DNA of 64,000 nt, from NCBI RefSeq assembly GCF_907165045.1, contig NZ_CAJRAU010000003.1:124001-188000 (forward strand), read 5' to 3'. Positions 55,429-64,000 of the stretch are shown in pieces. The notes beneath the pieces were generated by a model. The model was not told the DNA's origin. It did no database searches and saw only the letters and a list, made by a program, of their open reading frames with translations. Every line of letters begins with the position of its first letter. Position 1 is the stretch's first letter. The position numbers were made by a program, and so were the translations under genes. This DNA is from Dyadobacter linearis (GTDB lineage Bacteria > Bacteroidota > Bacteroidia > Cytophagales > Spirosomataceae).

Positions 55429-55830
55429 ATGTGTAACAGACATGGAAATCGCGGCTTTGGAATGCGCCACGATCAGTACAGCCGGTTTACAGGTGAGAAT
55501 CGCGGGTATCGCGTTCCTGTGAATATTGTTAAAAATGAAGGCAGCTACGAACTGCACGTTTTTGCGCCCGACCGGGAAAAGGAGGATTTCAAGATCAATA
55601 TCAAAGGACACGAACTAAGTATTGCGTATCAGCTGAAAGAAAATGCCAGCGAAAAGCGCAACTGGATCCGCCACGAATTTGGGAAAGCTTCCTTTGAGCG
55701 AACATTCCTGATCGACGAAACCGTAGACTCAGAAAATATTCGTGCAGAATATTTGGGCGGGATCCTGCAACTTACGCTCCCGATTATTCCGGGTTCTGAA
55801 AAGCCTGAGAAAGAAATCCGAGTGGGTTAA
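55429..55830 (+). CDS. Hsp20/alpha-crystallin family small heat shock protein
   Basis: 133 residues. The alpha-crystallin domain starts around residue 28 ('VPVNIVKNEGSYELHVFAPDREKEDFKINIKGHELSI') and ends with the conserved 'AEYLGGILQLTLPI' (A-x-x-x-G-x-L type motif). The N-terminus (1-27) is unusual: short and Arg/His/Asn/Cys-rich ('MCNRHGNRGFGMRHDQYSRF') instead of the usual hydrophobic arm, and similar in composition to the preceding small protein. It holds unfolding proteins until DnaK can act. It is the last gene of the cluster, followed by a terminator. Confidence 0.93.
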   Translation: MCNRHGNRGFGMRHDQYSRFTGENRGYRVPVNIVKNEGSYELHVFAPDREKEDFKINIKGHELSIAYQLKENASEKRNWIRHEFGKASFERTFLIDETVDSENIRAEYLGGILQLTLPIIPGSEKPEKEIRVG

Positions 55831-55835
55831 TTATA

Positions 55836-55870
55836 AAGAGCCTCAATGCATTTCGCAAAGAGGCTTTTTA
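55836..55870 (+). terminator. Intrinsic terminator after hsp20
   Basis: AGCCTC (55839-55844) pairs with GAGGCT (55860-55865), with inner TGC/GCA pairing, followed by TTTTA. It lies 9 bp after the stop. Confidence 0.8.
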
Positions 55871-55904
55871 ATGTGATGCCAATCAAATATCCTTTGAGAT
55901 AATA

Positions 55905-58900
55905 TTACCTCACTACCCGCTGCGCTCCTTTTGAATCCACGATAACCGCTTCTTTCACATAAGGCGGCAATGCAAGCGAGTGGGCCGATTGCGACAAAAA
56001 CGAGGAACCAAAATTCAGCTCTTCTTTCCGGGTTTTTCCATTTTTAAGTTTCAAAATAGCGGAAATTTCGGATGCAGAAATCGGTACGATCCGGGAAGTC
56101 AGCATATTCTGATGGAAACGGATCGAATCGCGGTTCTGCGACGTGGCGGTGATCTGTCTTCCGTTTCCGGCATTCAAACGTACCAGTGCCTTTGCATTAC
56201 CTTTCGTTAAATATCCGCTCTGAGCGTGGCTGAGAGGCTCAAATTGACCATTCCCTTTTCCTATCAATACCAATCCATAAAACGCATCGTAACGTCCGAC
56301 AGACACTTCGGAACCATAATCGTTACCCGAAATCATCAGATCAAGATAACCGTCCTGGTCAAAATCGTCGGCTACCATACCGAAAATGGGTGCAAACTGT
56401 GCTCTCAGCGGCAGTTCGCGGATGATAAACTTTCCATTTCCCTGATTTTCAACGTAGCTGCTTTTCATCCAGTTAGCGGTTACGTGCAGCGCGTCCTTTA
56501 ATTCTTCCGGTTTTAAAATATCGGAAAGTGAAGATTGTGCAAACTTGCTGTATTCCTGAAACCGCTGGCGAACCTGGATGATCTGCTTGCCAAGATCGTC
56601 ACGGGTGTTGTATGGAAATTCCTTGTAGGTTTGGTCTTCGGCTTTGTAAAAAACGGTTGGTATCGCATCAAAGTAACCGTCATTGTTAAAGTCTTTGGCA
56701 AACATACTTACCGGTCGCGTTTCAGAAGCCCGGCTCAGTGAATTCAGCCCCAGGTTTCCGGCGATATAATCCATATCTCCGTCGTTGTCAAAGTCGCCGG
56801 CGACCAGACTTCCCCACCAGCCTTTCTTATTTTCCAGTCCAGAAATCACTTTCTTCAATTTACCTTTTTCGTTTTTGAGAAAAGTCAGGGGCATCCATTC
56901 ACCCGCCACCAGTAAGTCAACCCAACCGTCATTGTCAAAATCTGTCCAGAGCGCGTCACATACCAGGCCCATATTCACCAGTTCGGGAGCTACTGCGGCG
57001 GTCGCATCTGAAAATTTCACAACATTATTCTTCGTATCATTCCTTAAAATATAGCTGGAAACGGGTTTTGGATACATGCCCGATTCAACCCGACCGCCTA
57101 TGAACAGGTCAAGATCACCGTCCTTATCGAAGTCCACCGCCTTTACGCACGAACCATTTATCGAAAGCTGCGGCAAAGCCGGCGTGTCCAGCCTGAATTT
57201 CCCTTTTCCGTCATTGATATATAAAGTGCTCCGCAGGCCCGGCGAATCCCGGTTGAGCTCATAACTTCCGCTCACAATAAACAGATCCAGATCTTTGTCG
57301 TTGTCCGCGTCAAAAAGCAGCACGCCCATATCCTCGGTATCCTTCGATAATCCGTCCATTCCTGGCAGCAGGTCAGTCACTTTAAACTTGCCGCCCGGCT
57401 GCTGGATCAGAAAACGACCTTTGTGTTGCACGGCCCCACCGATAAAAATATCGTCCAGTCCATCACCATTCACGTCGCCCGCTGCGAGCGACGGGCCGAA
57501 TTGGGATAACTTATGCGGGATCAGCTTTTGTACATTGAAATCGATCACGTCGTTTTCCTCGTGCACAAAAGGTACATTCAGCACGCTGGTAATGTCCTGA
57601 AACAGCGTTTTCCCAGTTGGCGCCCCGCCTGTTTCAGCGGGTGTTTTCGCATCTTTTTCATTTAATACCAAAACCCTATTGGCTGCGATATTCTTCAAAA
57701 TCTGCGTATTGCCGCCCGGCCAGGTCACTTTCAGTTCGATGACGGTTTTAAATTTGCCTAACCCCAAATGCACAACCGGCTCGACAGTAGATAAATACCC
57801 GCGGTAAGGCGAATTTTCGGCTATTTGCTTCTGCCCATTTGCATAAGTGATCTCGACGATCGCACCAATACCTTTTTGATTATACCGGTCACCCTTGAAA
57901 CCTACCCGCAAATAATTGCTTTCCCCCGCTTTGATCTGGATACTATTGTTTCGAAAAACAGCCGCAGAATCATTGATATTATTTACAACATAATCCAGAT
58001 CGCCGTCATTGTCCAGATCCGCATAAGCGGCCCCATTGGAAAAGCCCGGCGTTTCAATCCCCCAGGCATCGGTCACGTCCTTGAAACCCAGGTTACCCTC
58101 ATTCTTGAATGCAAAATTTTTCATTTTCACCGCCGGAATATAGTCCAGCATCATCATCGGCTCCATCACACTTGAAACTTCATTCCGGTAGGCGATGAAA
58201 TCCAGGTCAGTAATGTCGCGCGGAAAACCATTGGTAATAATCATATCCCGCAAACCGTCATTATCGAAATCCGTCACCATCGGCGTCCAGCTCCAATCCG
58301 TTTCGGCAATGCCGCTCAGTAAACCTATCTCACTGAATACCGGGTCTTTGCTAGTCCCCGCCGCTCCCTGATTCAGTTGCAGCGTATTCCGCGCTACCTG
58401 ATATTGGTAACCAAATAATTCGTTATTCTGGTAAGTGACGTAGCTATTCGCGGGCGTCATCATTTTCTTCCGCTTGTTGGTTGCAGGCATCATATCCACC
58501 GCGATCACATCCACGAGCCCGTCATTGTTAATGTCGGCAATATCGTTTCCCATCGCAGAATGGGATGTATGTTTGAAGTAAGTGGCCGCTTTGTCGGTAA
58601 ATGTGCCGTCGCCGTTATTGATATATAGCAGATCGTTGGTCAAGTAGTCGTTGGTCACATAAATATCCTTCCAGCCGTCCTGATTCACGTCCGTTACATT
58701 AACTCCGAGTCCATAACCTTCGATCAGGATACCTGCTTCTTTGGAGACATTTGTAAAAACAGGGTGTTTCAAACCGGCATTCCAATCATTCCGATACAAC
58801 CTGTCCGTCCGGCGCGACGAGCCGTCGACGATCTTTTTGTGGTATTTGTTGGGAAAGTTATTATCGTCCATTTCATTGACCAGCAGGAAAAGGTCAAGAT

Positions 58901-59456
58901 CTCCGTCATTATCATAATCGAAGAAAGCGGAATTGGTGGTGTGTGTAGTGTCGGCAATGCCATATTCTTTTCCCATTTCTTTAAAAACGGGCACTTTGTT
59001 TTTATCCAGTCCCTGATTGACATAAAGCAGATTTTCCCGCTCACCAGCCACTTCCCTCACAGAGGCGCAAACGTAAATATCCAGCAGGTTATCGTTATTA
59101 ATATCCACCAGTGCCACTCCGGTAGACCATTTATTTTTCGGTGCGACGCCCGCCTGTTTAGTAATATCTTCAAATTTAAAATCCCCCTTATTGAGGTAAA
59201 GGCGGTTTTCAACGGTATTCCCGGTGAAGTATACGTCGGTCAGGCTATCATTATTAAAATCTCCCAAAGCTACGCCGCCGCCATTATACACATACTCAAA
59301 AGCAAGTATGTTCATTGTATCATTTTCGGCGATGCGGTTAGCAAATGAAATGCCGGTCTCATCAGGGTCGAGCTGGGTAAACGTTTTGACCTCTTTTTTG
59401 CAAGCGAACAGAAGGAATGAAAAGAGGATTGCCAGGAGGAAATGTTTCACGGACAT
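55905..59456 (-). CDS. VCBS/FG-GAP repeat lipoprotein with ASPIC/UnbV domain
   Basis: 1183 residues from ATG 59456, where a lipoprotein signal begins ('LLAILFSFLLFACKKE', lipobox Cys). About fourteen DxDxDGxxD-type calcium loops are visible, such as 'DFNNDSLTDVYF', 'DYDNDGDLDLFL', 'DVNGDGLDDIFI' and 'DFDQDGYLDLMI'. They fall in an N-terminal and a C-terminal group that could form two beta-propellers. Between them (about 530-610) is an ASPIC/UnbV region ('KGIGAIVEITYANGQKQIAE', 'VKVTWPGGNTQILKNI'-like). The protein is probably on the outer membrane surface. It is the third gene after SusC and SusD, separated from SusD by a perfect hairpin. Binding or scaffolding in uptake is inferred. Confidence 0.9.
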   Translation of the reverse strand: MSVKHFLLAILFSFLLFACKKEVKTFTQLDPDETGISFANRIAENDTMNILAFEYVYNGGGVALGDFNNDSLTDVYFTGNTVENRLYLNKGDFKFEDITKQAGVAPKNKWSTGVALVDINNDNLLDIYVCASVREVAGERENLLYVNQGLDKNKVPVFKEMGKEYGIADTTHTTNSAFFDYDNDGDLDLFLLVNEMDDNNFPNKYHKKIVDGSSRRTDRLYRNDWNAGLKHPVFTNVSKEAGILIEGYGLGVNVTDVNQDGWKDIYVTNDYLTNDLLYINNGDGTFTDKAATYFKHTSHSAMGNDIADINNDGLVDVIAVDMMPATNKRKKMMTPANSYVTYQNNELFGYQYQVARNTLQLNQGAAGTSKDPVFSEIGLLSGIAETDWSWTPMVTDFDNDGLRDMIITNGFPRDITDLDFIAYRNEVSSVMEPMMMLDYIPAVKMKNFAFKNEGNLGFKDVTDAWGIETPGFSNGAAYADLDNDGDLDYVVNNINDSAAVFRNNSIQIKAGESNYLRVGFKGDRYNQKGIGAIVEITYANGQKQIAENSPYRGYLSTVEPVVHLGLGKFKTVIELKVTWPGGNTQILKNIAANRVLVLNEKDAKTPAETGGAPTGKTLFQDITSVLNVPFVHEENDVIDFNVQKLIPHKLSQFGPSLAAGDVNGDGLDDIFIGGAVQHKGRFLIQQPGGKFKVTDLLPGMDGLSKDTEDMGVLLFDADNDKDLDLFIVSGSYELNRDSPGLRSTLYINDGKGKFRLDTPALPQLSINGSCVKAVDFDKDGDLDLFIGGRVESGMYPKPVSSYILRNDTKNNVVKFSDATAAVAPELVNMGLVCDALWTDFDNDGWVDLLVAGEWMPLTFLKNEKGKLKKVISGLENKKGWWGSLVAGDFDNDGDMDYIAGNLGLNSLSRASETRPVSMFAKDFNNDGYFDAIPTVFYKAEDQTYKEFPYNTRDDLGKQIIQVRQRFQEYSKFAQSSLSDILKPEELKDALHVTANWMKSSYVENQGNGKFIIRELPLRAQFAPIFGMVADDFDQDGYLDLMISGNDYGSEVSVGRYDAFYGLVLIGKGNGQFEPLSHAQSGYLTKGNAKALVRLNAGNGRQITATSQNRDSIRFHQNMLTSRIVPISASEISAILKLKNGKTRKEELNFGSSFLSQSAHSLALPPYVKEAVIVDSKGAQRVVR

Positions 59457-59497
59457 TAAGCGAGGTAAAAATTGTTGCAAGGGATTACTCGAAATTA

Positions 59498-59533
59498 ATA
59501 AAGGAGATGGCAAATGAATACCATCTCCTTTAA
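59498..59533 (-). terminator. Perfect 11-bp hairpin between SusD and the VCBS gene
   Basis: AAAGGAGATGG (59500-59510) pairs exactly with CCATCTCCTTT (59521-59531) across a 10-nt loop, followed on the minus strand by TTTATTAATTT. It lies 21 bp after the SusD stop and 44 bp before the VCBS start, so it may cause partial termination. Confidence 0.75.
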
Positions 59534-59551
59534 TTTATAAACTAATTACTG

Positions 59552-61291
59552 CTAGTAGCCGGGATTCTGGATAAGAACATCCTTCCCGACCAAATCTATC
59601 TGTTCCTGCGGCAATGGAAGATACTCGTTTTTGTTAGGAGTAAATTTCGCACCGCCGAGCGCGCCGCTCAACTTTTTACCTTCATAAGTAAGATAAGCAT
59701 TGATTTCGGTTGCAGCAGTTCCCCAGCGAACCAGGTCGAAAAAGCGGTGGCCTTCGCCTGAAAGCTCCAACTTACGTTCAAACCGCACTGCCTTACGCGC
59801 CTCGTCCTTAGAAGCCCAAGGCGTTTTGTAAAGCCCGATCACGTAGTTTGCAGCGTTTAATGTATCTATTTTCACAAAGCTTGAAGGAAGTGATGCTCTT
59901 TCACGAACGGTATTGGTATACTCGCGCGCTTTTTCAAGTGATCCAGCCTCGATCTCAGCTTCTGCCGCCATTAACAGCACATCAGCAAAACGGATGATAT
60001 TCACGTTGATCGCTGTATAACCTGGTGTCCATGAGCTGTTGTCTTGCAAGGAACCTACATCTGCTTTGTAATACGCATATTTTTTAGGCGAATAAGGTCC
60101 GGCATTAGCCTGGTTACGAATCCAGTCAGCACCCGGGTGTTTGATCCAGTCCAGGTAAGGAATACCGCGGCGACCTACTGAATGGTCCAAACGTGGGTCA
60201 AGGCGACCAGCGTCTGGCACGAATGTAGCATTGCTTTTGATACCCATATCAGATTTCACTTCATTCGCTCCCACGTTGTAAGAACCGTCCAGCAATGGAA
60301 GCCCGTTCGCATCGGTACGGAATGAGTTAACCAGCTCGAAACTTGGAGAGAAGAAACTGCAGCAGTTTCCCGGACCATTCGGGCCTGTGTTATAAGGCCA
60401 GTTTAAGTCGAAATCAGGGTTCGCATTGTTAACACTTCCCGTATTCGCAGCAGCCTGGATCGCAAAAACAGACTCCGGACTATTATCGTTTGAAGCTTTA
60501 AATGCATCCTGAAAACGAGGAACCAGCGCATATTTCTTTCCGTTGGTCGTTTTTCCACTAGCCATGATCAGGTCGTAAAGTGCTTTTGCCTCGGCAAATT
60601 TTTTCTGATACATATACACTTTCGCGAGATATGCAGCAGCACCCCATTTATTGATCCTTCCCGCAGCAGTCTGTGTTTCAGGCAGGTTCTCGTAAGCAAA
60701 TTTCATATCCGCTTCGATCATCGGCCACAGTTCAGATGTATTTGAAACCTTCTCAATTCCGGTTCCATAATCCATCGTTTCATCTACATAAGGCGTATTA
60801 TTGAAACCGCGTTTGAGTTCGAAGTAATAGTGGCCGCGCAAAAATCTTGCTTCGCCGCCAATTCTCTTCTTATCCTCCTCCGTAACGTCGGCCTGCGCAA
60901 TACCCAACAATTTCATAACCAGGTTTGCACGGGCTACACCTTCATAGTTACCCTTCCACTTGTCAACAATAACACCCTGCGTCGTCTGATATTCAAAACG
61001 CTGGATCGGGTTGATATCACTGAAATCGCCTGGGTCAGTTCCTTTGTTTGCGTCGCCGCCGCGGATACTTCCCCACACCCAGTTACTTGCGCTCGCCATC
61101 CTGTTTGCACGGCCGTTCAACTGTCCGTACACGGAAACAAGCACTCCTTCTATTCCCTTTTTGGTAGACAACTGGCCCTCATCAAGCTGACCGGTAGCTG
61201 GTATTTCCAAAAAGCTTTCTTTGCAGGAATAGCCAATCAGCATCACTAGCGCCAACAGAACTATACCTCCCTTTGATTTTAATTTTTCCAT
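59552..61291 (-). CDS. SusD/RagB family outer-membrane lipoprotein
   Basis: 579 residues from ATG 61291; ATG 61312 or GTG 61342 are in frame, but the lipoprotein signal starts at 61291 ('GGIVLLALVMLIGYSCKESFLE'). 'SCKESFLEIPATGQLDEGQLSTKKGIEGVLVSVY' is a textbook RagB/SusD opening. TPR helices 'EARFLRGHYYFELKRGFNNTPYVDE' and 'AAYLAKVYMYQKKFAEAKALYDLI' follow, and 'RFADVLLMAAEAEIEAG' with 'RKAVRFERKLELSGEGHRFFDLVRWG' mark the C-terminal half. It binds substrate over the SusC barrel encoded upstream. Confidence 0.95.
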   Translation of the reverse strand: MEKLKSKGGIVLLALVMLIGYSCKESFLEIPATGQLDEGQLSTKKGIEGVLVSVYGQLNGRANRMASASNWVWGSIRGGDANKGTDPGDFSDINPIQRFEYQTTQGVIVDKWKGNYEGVARANLVMKLLGIAQADVTEEDKKRIGGEARFLRGHYYFELKRGFNNTPYVDETMDYGTGIEKVSNTSELWPMIEADMKFAYENLPETQTAAGRINKWGAAAYLAKVYMYQKKFAEAKALYDLIMASGKTTNGKKYALVPRFQDAFKASNDNSPESVFAIQAAANTGSVNNANPDFDLNWPYNTGPNGPGNCCSFFSPSFELVNSFRTDANGLPLLDGSYNVGANEVKSDMGIKSNATFVPDAGRLDPRLDHSVGRRGIPYLDWIKHPGADWIRNQANAGPYSPKKYAYYKADVGSLQDNSSWTPGYTAINVNIIRFADVLLMAAEAEIEAGSLEKAREYTNTVRERASLPSSFVKIDTLNAANYVIGLYKTPWASKDEARKAVRFERKLELSGEGHRFFDLVRWGTAATEINAYLTYEGKKLSGALGGAKFTPNKNEYLPLPQEQIDLVGKDVLIQNPGY

Positions 61292-61348
61292 ATTTTCAGA
61301 AATGTTATTCATGTGTCTAAACTGGTCTGAATCTGCTTTCACTGTTTC

Positions 61349-64000
61349 TTAAAAGCCTAAATTGATTCCAACTGTATAGCTTCTTGTAATCGGATAGTTA
61401 CCAAGGTCAATACCGAAGTTGGTATCTGCACTTCCGCCTACACCTGGATCAAGTCCCTGATATTTGGTCACTGTGAACAGGTTATTGGTCGAAGCGAAAA
61501 TCCTAACTTTTTGCATGCGGATCTTGCTCAGGAGGTTACCTGGCAGCGTATAGCCGAGTGTCACGTTCTGCATTCTGAAGAAAGTACCGTCCTCTACATA
61601 AAATGAGTTCGACTGGGTGTTGGTACTGAAATTAGAAGTGCTTTCGAAGATCGGCGTTTCAGTATTGGTACGGTCTGGCAACCATGAATCTTTCACACGT
61701 GAGCTAACAGCCGCTCCTGTAAATGAAGGATAGAAATCAGTAAACCATTTCGATACGTTGAAAATCTTGTTACCAACCGAAGTGTACATGTAGGTTTCAA
61801 GATCGAAACCTTTGAATGTAAACCGCAGATTGATACCGCCCGTAAATTTAGGAACCGGGCTGCCAAGATAAGTACGGTCGTCAGCATTGATCGCACCGTC
61901 GCCATTGATATCTTCATAACGGAAACGGCCCGGAGCTGCACCTTCCTGAGTTGCGGCAGCATCTACCTCAGCTCTATCCTTGAACAGACCAACCACATTG
62001 TAACCGTAGAAAGAAGAAATCGCATATCCGATCTGGTTTCTGATCGGCTTAATGCCGCGGAAATCCGGGTTAACCGTCAGATAGTCAATTCCAGGAGCCA
62101 GGGATTCAATGTTGTTTTTAAGAATACCAGCCGTGAAATTCACTTCGTAACCAAGGTCATTTGTAATGCGGCCACGTGTAATGATCTGCAAGTCAATACC
62201 TTTGTTAGACATTTTACCCACATTCACAGAAGGAACAGCGGCATCATACCCGGCAGTGGCAGTTACCGGAACCTGGAATAACAGGTCTTTGGTATCTTTT
62301 TGCCAGAAATCGAGGATAATGTCCAGCTTGCCTTTCAGCAAAGTCGCGTCGATACCGATATTCTTGGTGATACTGGTTTCCCATTTCGCATCCTTGTTTC
62401 CGATACGGGTCCGGTAATATCCTTCCAGCGCGCTGGAGTTGGTACCATTCAAATCGTAGGAAGATTGCCCAAGGCTCGCACCGTAAAGGCTGTACTGATT
62501 GTTTGGATCCACGTTATTCGAGTTACCCATCAAACCATATCCACCCCTAACTTTCAGCTCGGTAACGAAAGGAACGCTTTTCATGAAGTTCTCAGAAGAT
62601 ACTCTCCACGCTGCCGAAAATGCAGGGAATACACCAAAGCGGCTGTTAGATCCAAATCTGGAAGATCCGTCACGGCGAACAACCCCTGTCAGGATATACT
62701 TATCGTTGAACGTATAGTTAGCTCTTGCAAAAAGGGAATAGAAATTAACCCCTTTATAGAAATCGCTGCCTACGATCCTCGACCCTACATTGTTCATATT
62801 AATGTAGTTGATATCCGTGGAAAAAGGATTCAAACCAGATGAATTCTGATTTTTACCAACTCCGCTGTTCAACGCTTCCTGACCTAACAAAACCTCTACA
62901 TTGTGCAGTCCAAGCTGCTTTTTGAAGTTAAGTGTATTTGTGAAAGTCCAGGAAAAGCGGTGTCCGGATCCTTCGTTGTAGCCGAATGCGGAGTTGTTCT
63001 CAGAGTTTTCGTATTGTAACCTGTTAAATCCGCGGTTGGCGTAATTGCTGTATTGTCCGCCAATGCTGGACCTCAATGTCAATCCCGGGATCACATCCAG
63101 TTCTGCATAGAAGTTACCGAAACCATTTCCTGCGAATGCATTATTGTCTTTCAGACCGTCACGGCTCGCAACCGGGTTTCTCGGGTTGTTAAAACCTTTT
63201 GCAGCAGTACCTGCATATCCGCCAAATTCGTCGTAAACAGGAATAATGGAAGGCATACGGAATGCAGAAAGAATGTCATTTTCTTCCGAAGCAACTCCTC
63301 TACCGCCACTTCCACCGTTCAAGCCAAGTACCTGCAAGTAAGTAAACTGTGCATTCTGACCGAACCGTAAGTTTTTCAACACATCGAATTCGGAGTTGAT
63401 ACGGAAAGCGTAACGTTTGAAGCTGTTATTTTCCAGGATACCTTTTTGATCCTGAATACTAAAACCTGCATAAACGCGGCTGTTGTCGCCACCACCTGAA
63501 AAACCAAGCGTGTGACGTTGAAGCGGCGCGTTGCGGGTGATCGCATCGTACCAGTCAGTACCTTGCTTATTTGCCTTAACTACCTGGTAGATAGTACCTG
63601 CCGCTGGATTTACGTTGTATTTCTTTCTTTCAGCTTCCAGGTCCAAAGTACCACGTACGCCGGTCGCGCCGCCTACGTTAATATAGTCTGGCAATACCGG
63701 GGTATCTCCCGAACCGTACTGGCCGCTCGCTACATTGTTAAATTTCGGAAGTGAATCACCTTGAAATGCATCATTTCTGATCGCCTGCCAAGTCCAGTCA
63801 GCCTGTTCCTGCGGGTTAAGCATTGGCTGGCCTTTTCCAGGAGTTGTGATACCAAAAAGTCCATCGTAAGTGACAGATAATTTTTTCGCTTTCTTGGTTC
63901 CTTTTTTGGTAGTGTAAACAATTACACCGTTCGCAGCACGGGCTCCGTAAATGGAGGCAGCAGCAGCGTCTTTCAACACAGTGGTCGACTCGATGTCGTC
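61349..64000 (-). CDS. SusC/RagA family TonB-dependent transporter (5' end cut by window edge)
   Basis: 883 residues are visible and the frame remains open to the last base, so the gene continues to the right. The visible part begins inside the plug ('DDIESTTVLKDAAAASIYGARAANGVIVYTTKKG') and runs through the barrel to 'ITRSYTVGINLGF', with the terminal Phe used for outer-membrane insertion. 'GDINGDGAINADDRTYLGSPVPKFTGGI'-like wording near the C-terminus is typical of SusC proteins. It is the first known gene of the SusC-SusD-VCBS operon; the substrate is not known. Confidence 0.95.
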   Translation of the reverse strand, partial: DDIESTTVLKDAAAASIYGARAANGVIVYTTKKGTKKAKKLSVTYDGLFGITTPGKGQPMLNPQEQADWTWQAIRNDAFQGDSLPKFNNVASGQYGSGDTPVLPDYINVGGATGVRGTLDLEAERKKYNVNPAAGTIYQVVKANKQGTDWYDAITRNAPLQRHTLGFSGGGDNSRVYAGFSIQDQKGILENNSFKRYAFRINSEFDVLKNLRFGQNAQFTYLQVLGLNGGSGGRGVASEENDILSAFRMPSIIPVYDEFGGYAGTAAKGFNNPRNPVASRDGLKDNNAFAGNGFGNFYAELDVIPGLTLRSSIGGQYSNYANRGFNRLQYENSENNSAFGYNEGSGHRFSWTFTNTLNFKKQLGLHNVEVLLGQEALNSGVGKNQNSSGLNPFSTDINYINMNNVGSRIVGSDFYKGVNFYSLFARANYTFNDKYILTGVVRRDGSSRFGSNSRFGVFPAFSAAWRVSSENFMKSVPFVTELKVRGGYGLMGNSNNVDPNNQYSLYGASLGQSSYDLNGTNSSALEGYYRTRIGNKDAKWETSITKNIGIDATLLKGKLDIILDFWQKDTKDLLFQVPVTATAGYDAAVPSVNVGKMSNKGIDLQIITRGRITNDLGYEVNFTAGILKNNIESLAPGIDYLTVNPDFRGIKPIRNQIGYAISSFYGYNVVGLFKDRAEVDAAATQEGAAPGRFRYEDINGDGAINADDRTYLGSPVPKFTGGINLRFTFKGFDLETYMYTSVGNKIFNVSKWFTDFYPSFTGAAVSSRVKDSWLPDRTNTETPIFESTSNFSTNTQSNSFYVEDGTFFRMQNVTLGYTLPGNLLSKIRMQKVRIFASTNNLFTVTKYQGLDPGVGGSADTNFGIDLGNYPITRSYTVGINLGF

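Noticed and set aside
58764..59348. 194-codon plus-strand frame opposite the VCBS gene
   Set aside because: It is produced by the repetitive Asp/Asn-rich codons of the calcium loops on the other strand, giving Ile/Val-rich nonsense.

Overview
The window looks like a chromosomal segment of a Bacteroidota bacterium of the order Cytophagales. A Dyadobacter/Spirosomaceae-type organism is my best guess, made without any database search. The grounds are two SusC/SusD outer-membrane pairs, a type IX secretion sorting domain on the first protein, a MurF-alanine racemase fusion, a DUF2723 membrane protein, weak or absent Shine-Dalgarno sequences, and several sites matching the Bacteroidota -7 promoter box TAnnTTTG. 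I see no rRNA, tRNA, CRISPR array, prophage or insertion sequence.

Layout. 1-8.3 kb: the end of a secreted subtilase-like protein, a NUDIX hydrolase, a DUF2911 protein, an osmC-thyA-TRIC channel operon (minus), then a plus-strand run of lipoprotein, pterin dehydratase, rsmI, DUF4105 and inositol phosphatase. A purine tract, a DinB protein and a 52-residue Cys-rich membrane protein follow. 8.3-8.57 kb: a cluster of REP-like GC hairpins. 8.57-24.8 kb: mostly housekeeping genes, namely acs, a THUMP-like methyltransferase, an ArsC/Spx-like protein, a dicarboxylate symporter, a universal stress protein with corA, murF-alr, ppk1, gyrB and a large membrane protein. 24.9-36.7 kb: accessory genes, namely a ThuA protein followed by a 1057-residue multidomain cytochrome c protein, a PIN toxin-antitoxin pair, a small beta-barrel, a SusCD pair with a long upstream region, and a DUF1761 protein. 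36.8-49.5 kb: queG, grpE-dnaJ, a secreted phosphodiesterase-like protein, DUF2723, an ABC exporter, and a tsaE-ald-unknown-unknown run. 49.5-53.4 kb: two Gfo/Idh oxidoreductases, a Tat-exported sugar isomerase and a small secreted protein. 53.4-55.9 kb: a large palindrome followed by an ECF sigma factor, three small unknown membrane or exported proteins and an Hsp20. 55.9-64 kb: a SusC-SusD-VCBS lipoprotein locus, with SusC cut by the right edge.

How the parts work together. The SusCD pairs, the ThuA/cytochrome protein, the Tat-exported oxidoreductase and isomerase, and the VCBS lipoprotein all point to envelope uptake and oxidation of organic polymers or sugars. No glycosidase is present in the window to name a substrate. 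The least explained unit is the sigma factor/small membrane protein/Hsp20 cluster at 53.75-55.87 kb, which I put forward as the best candidate for an undescribed envelope-stress system. That is inference from gene order and protein features only.
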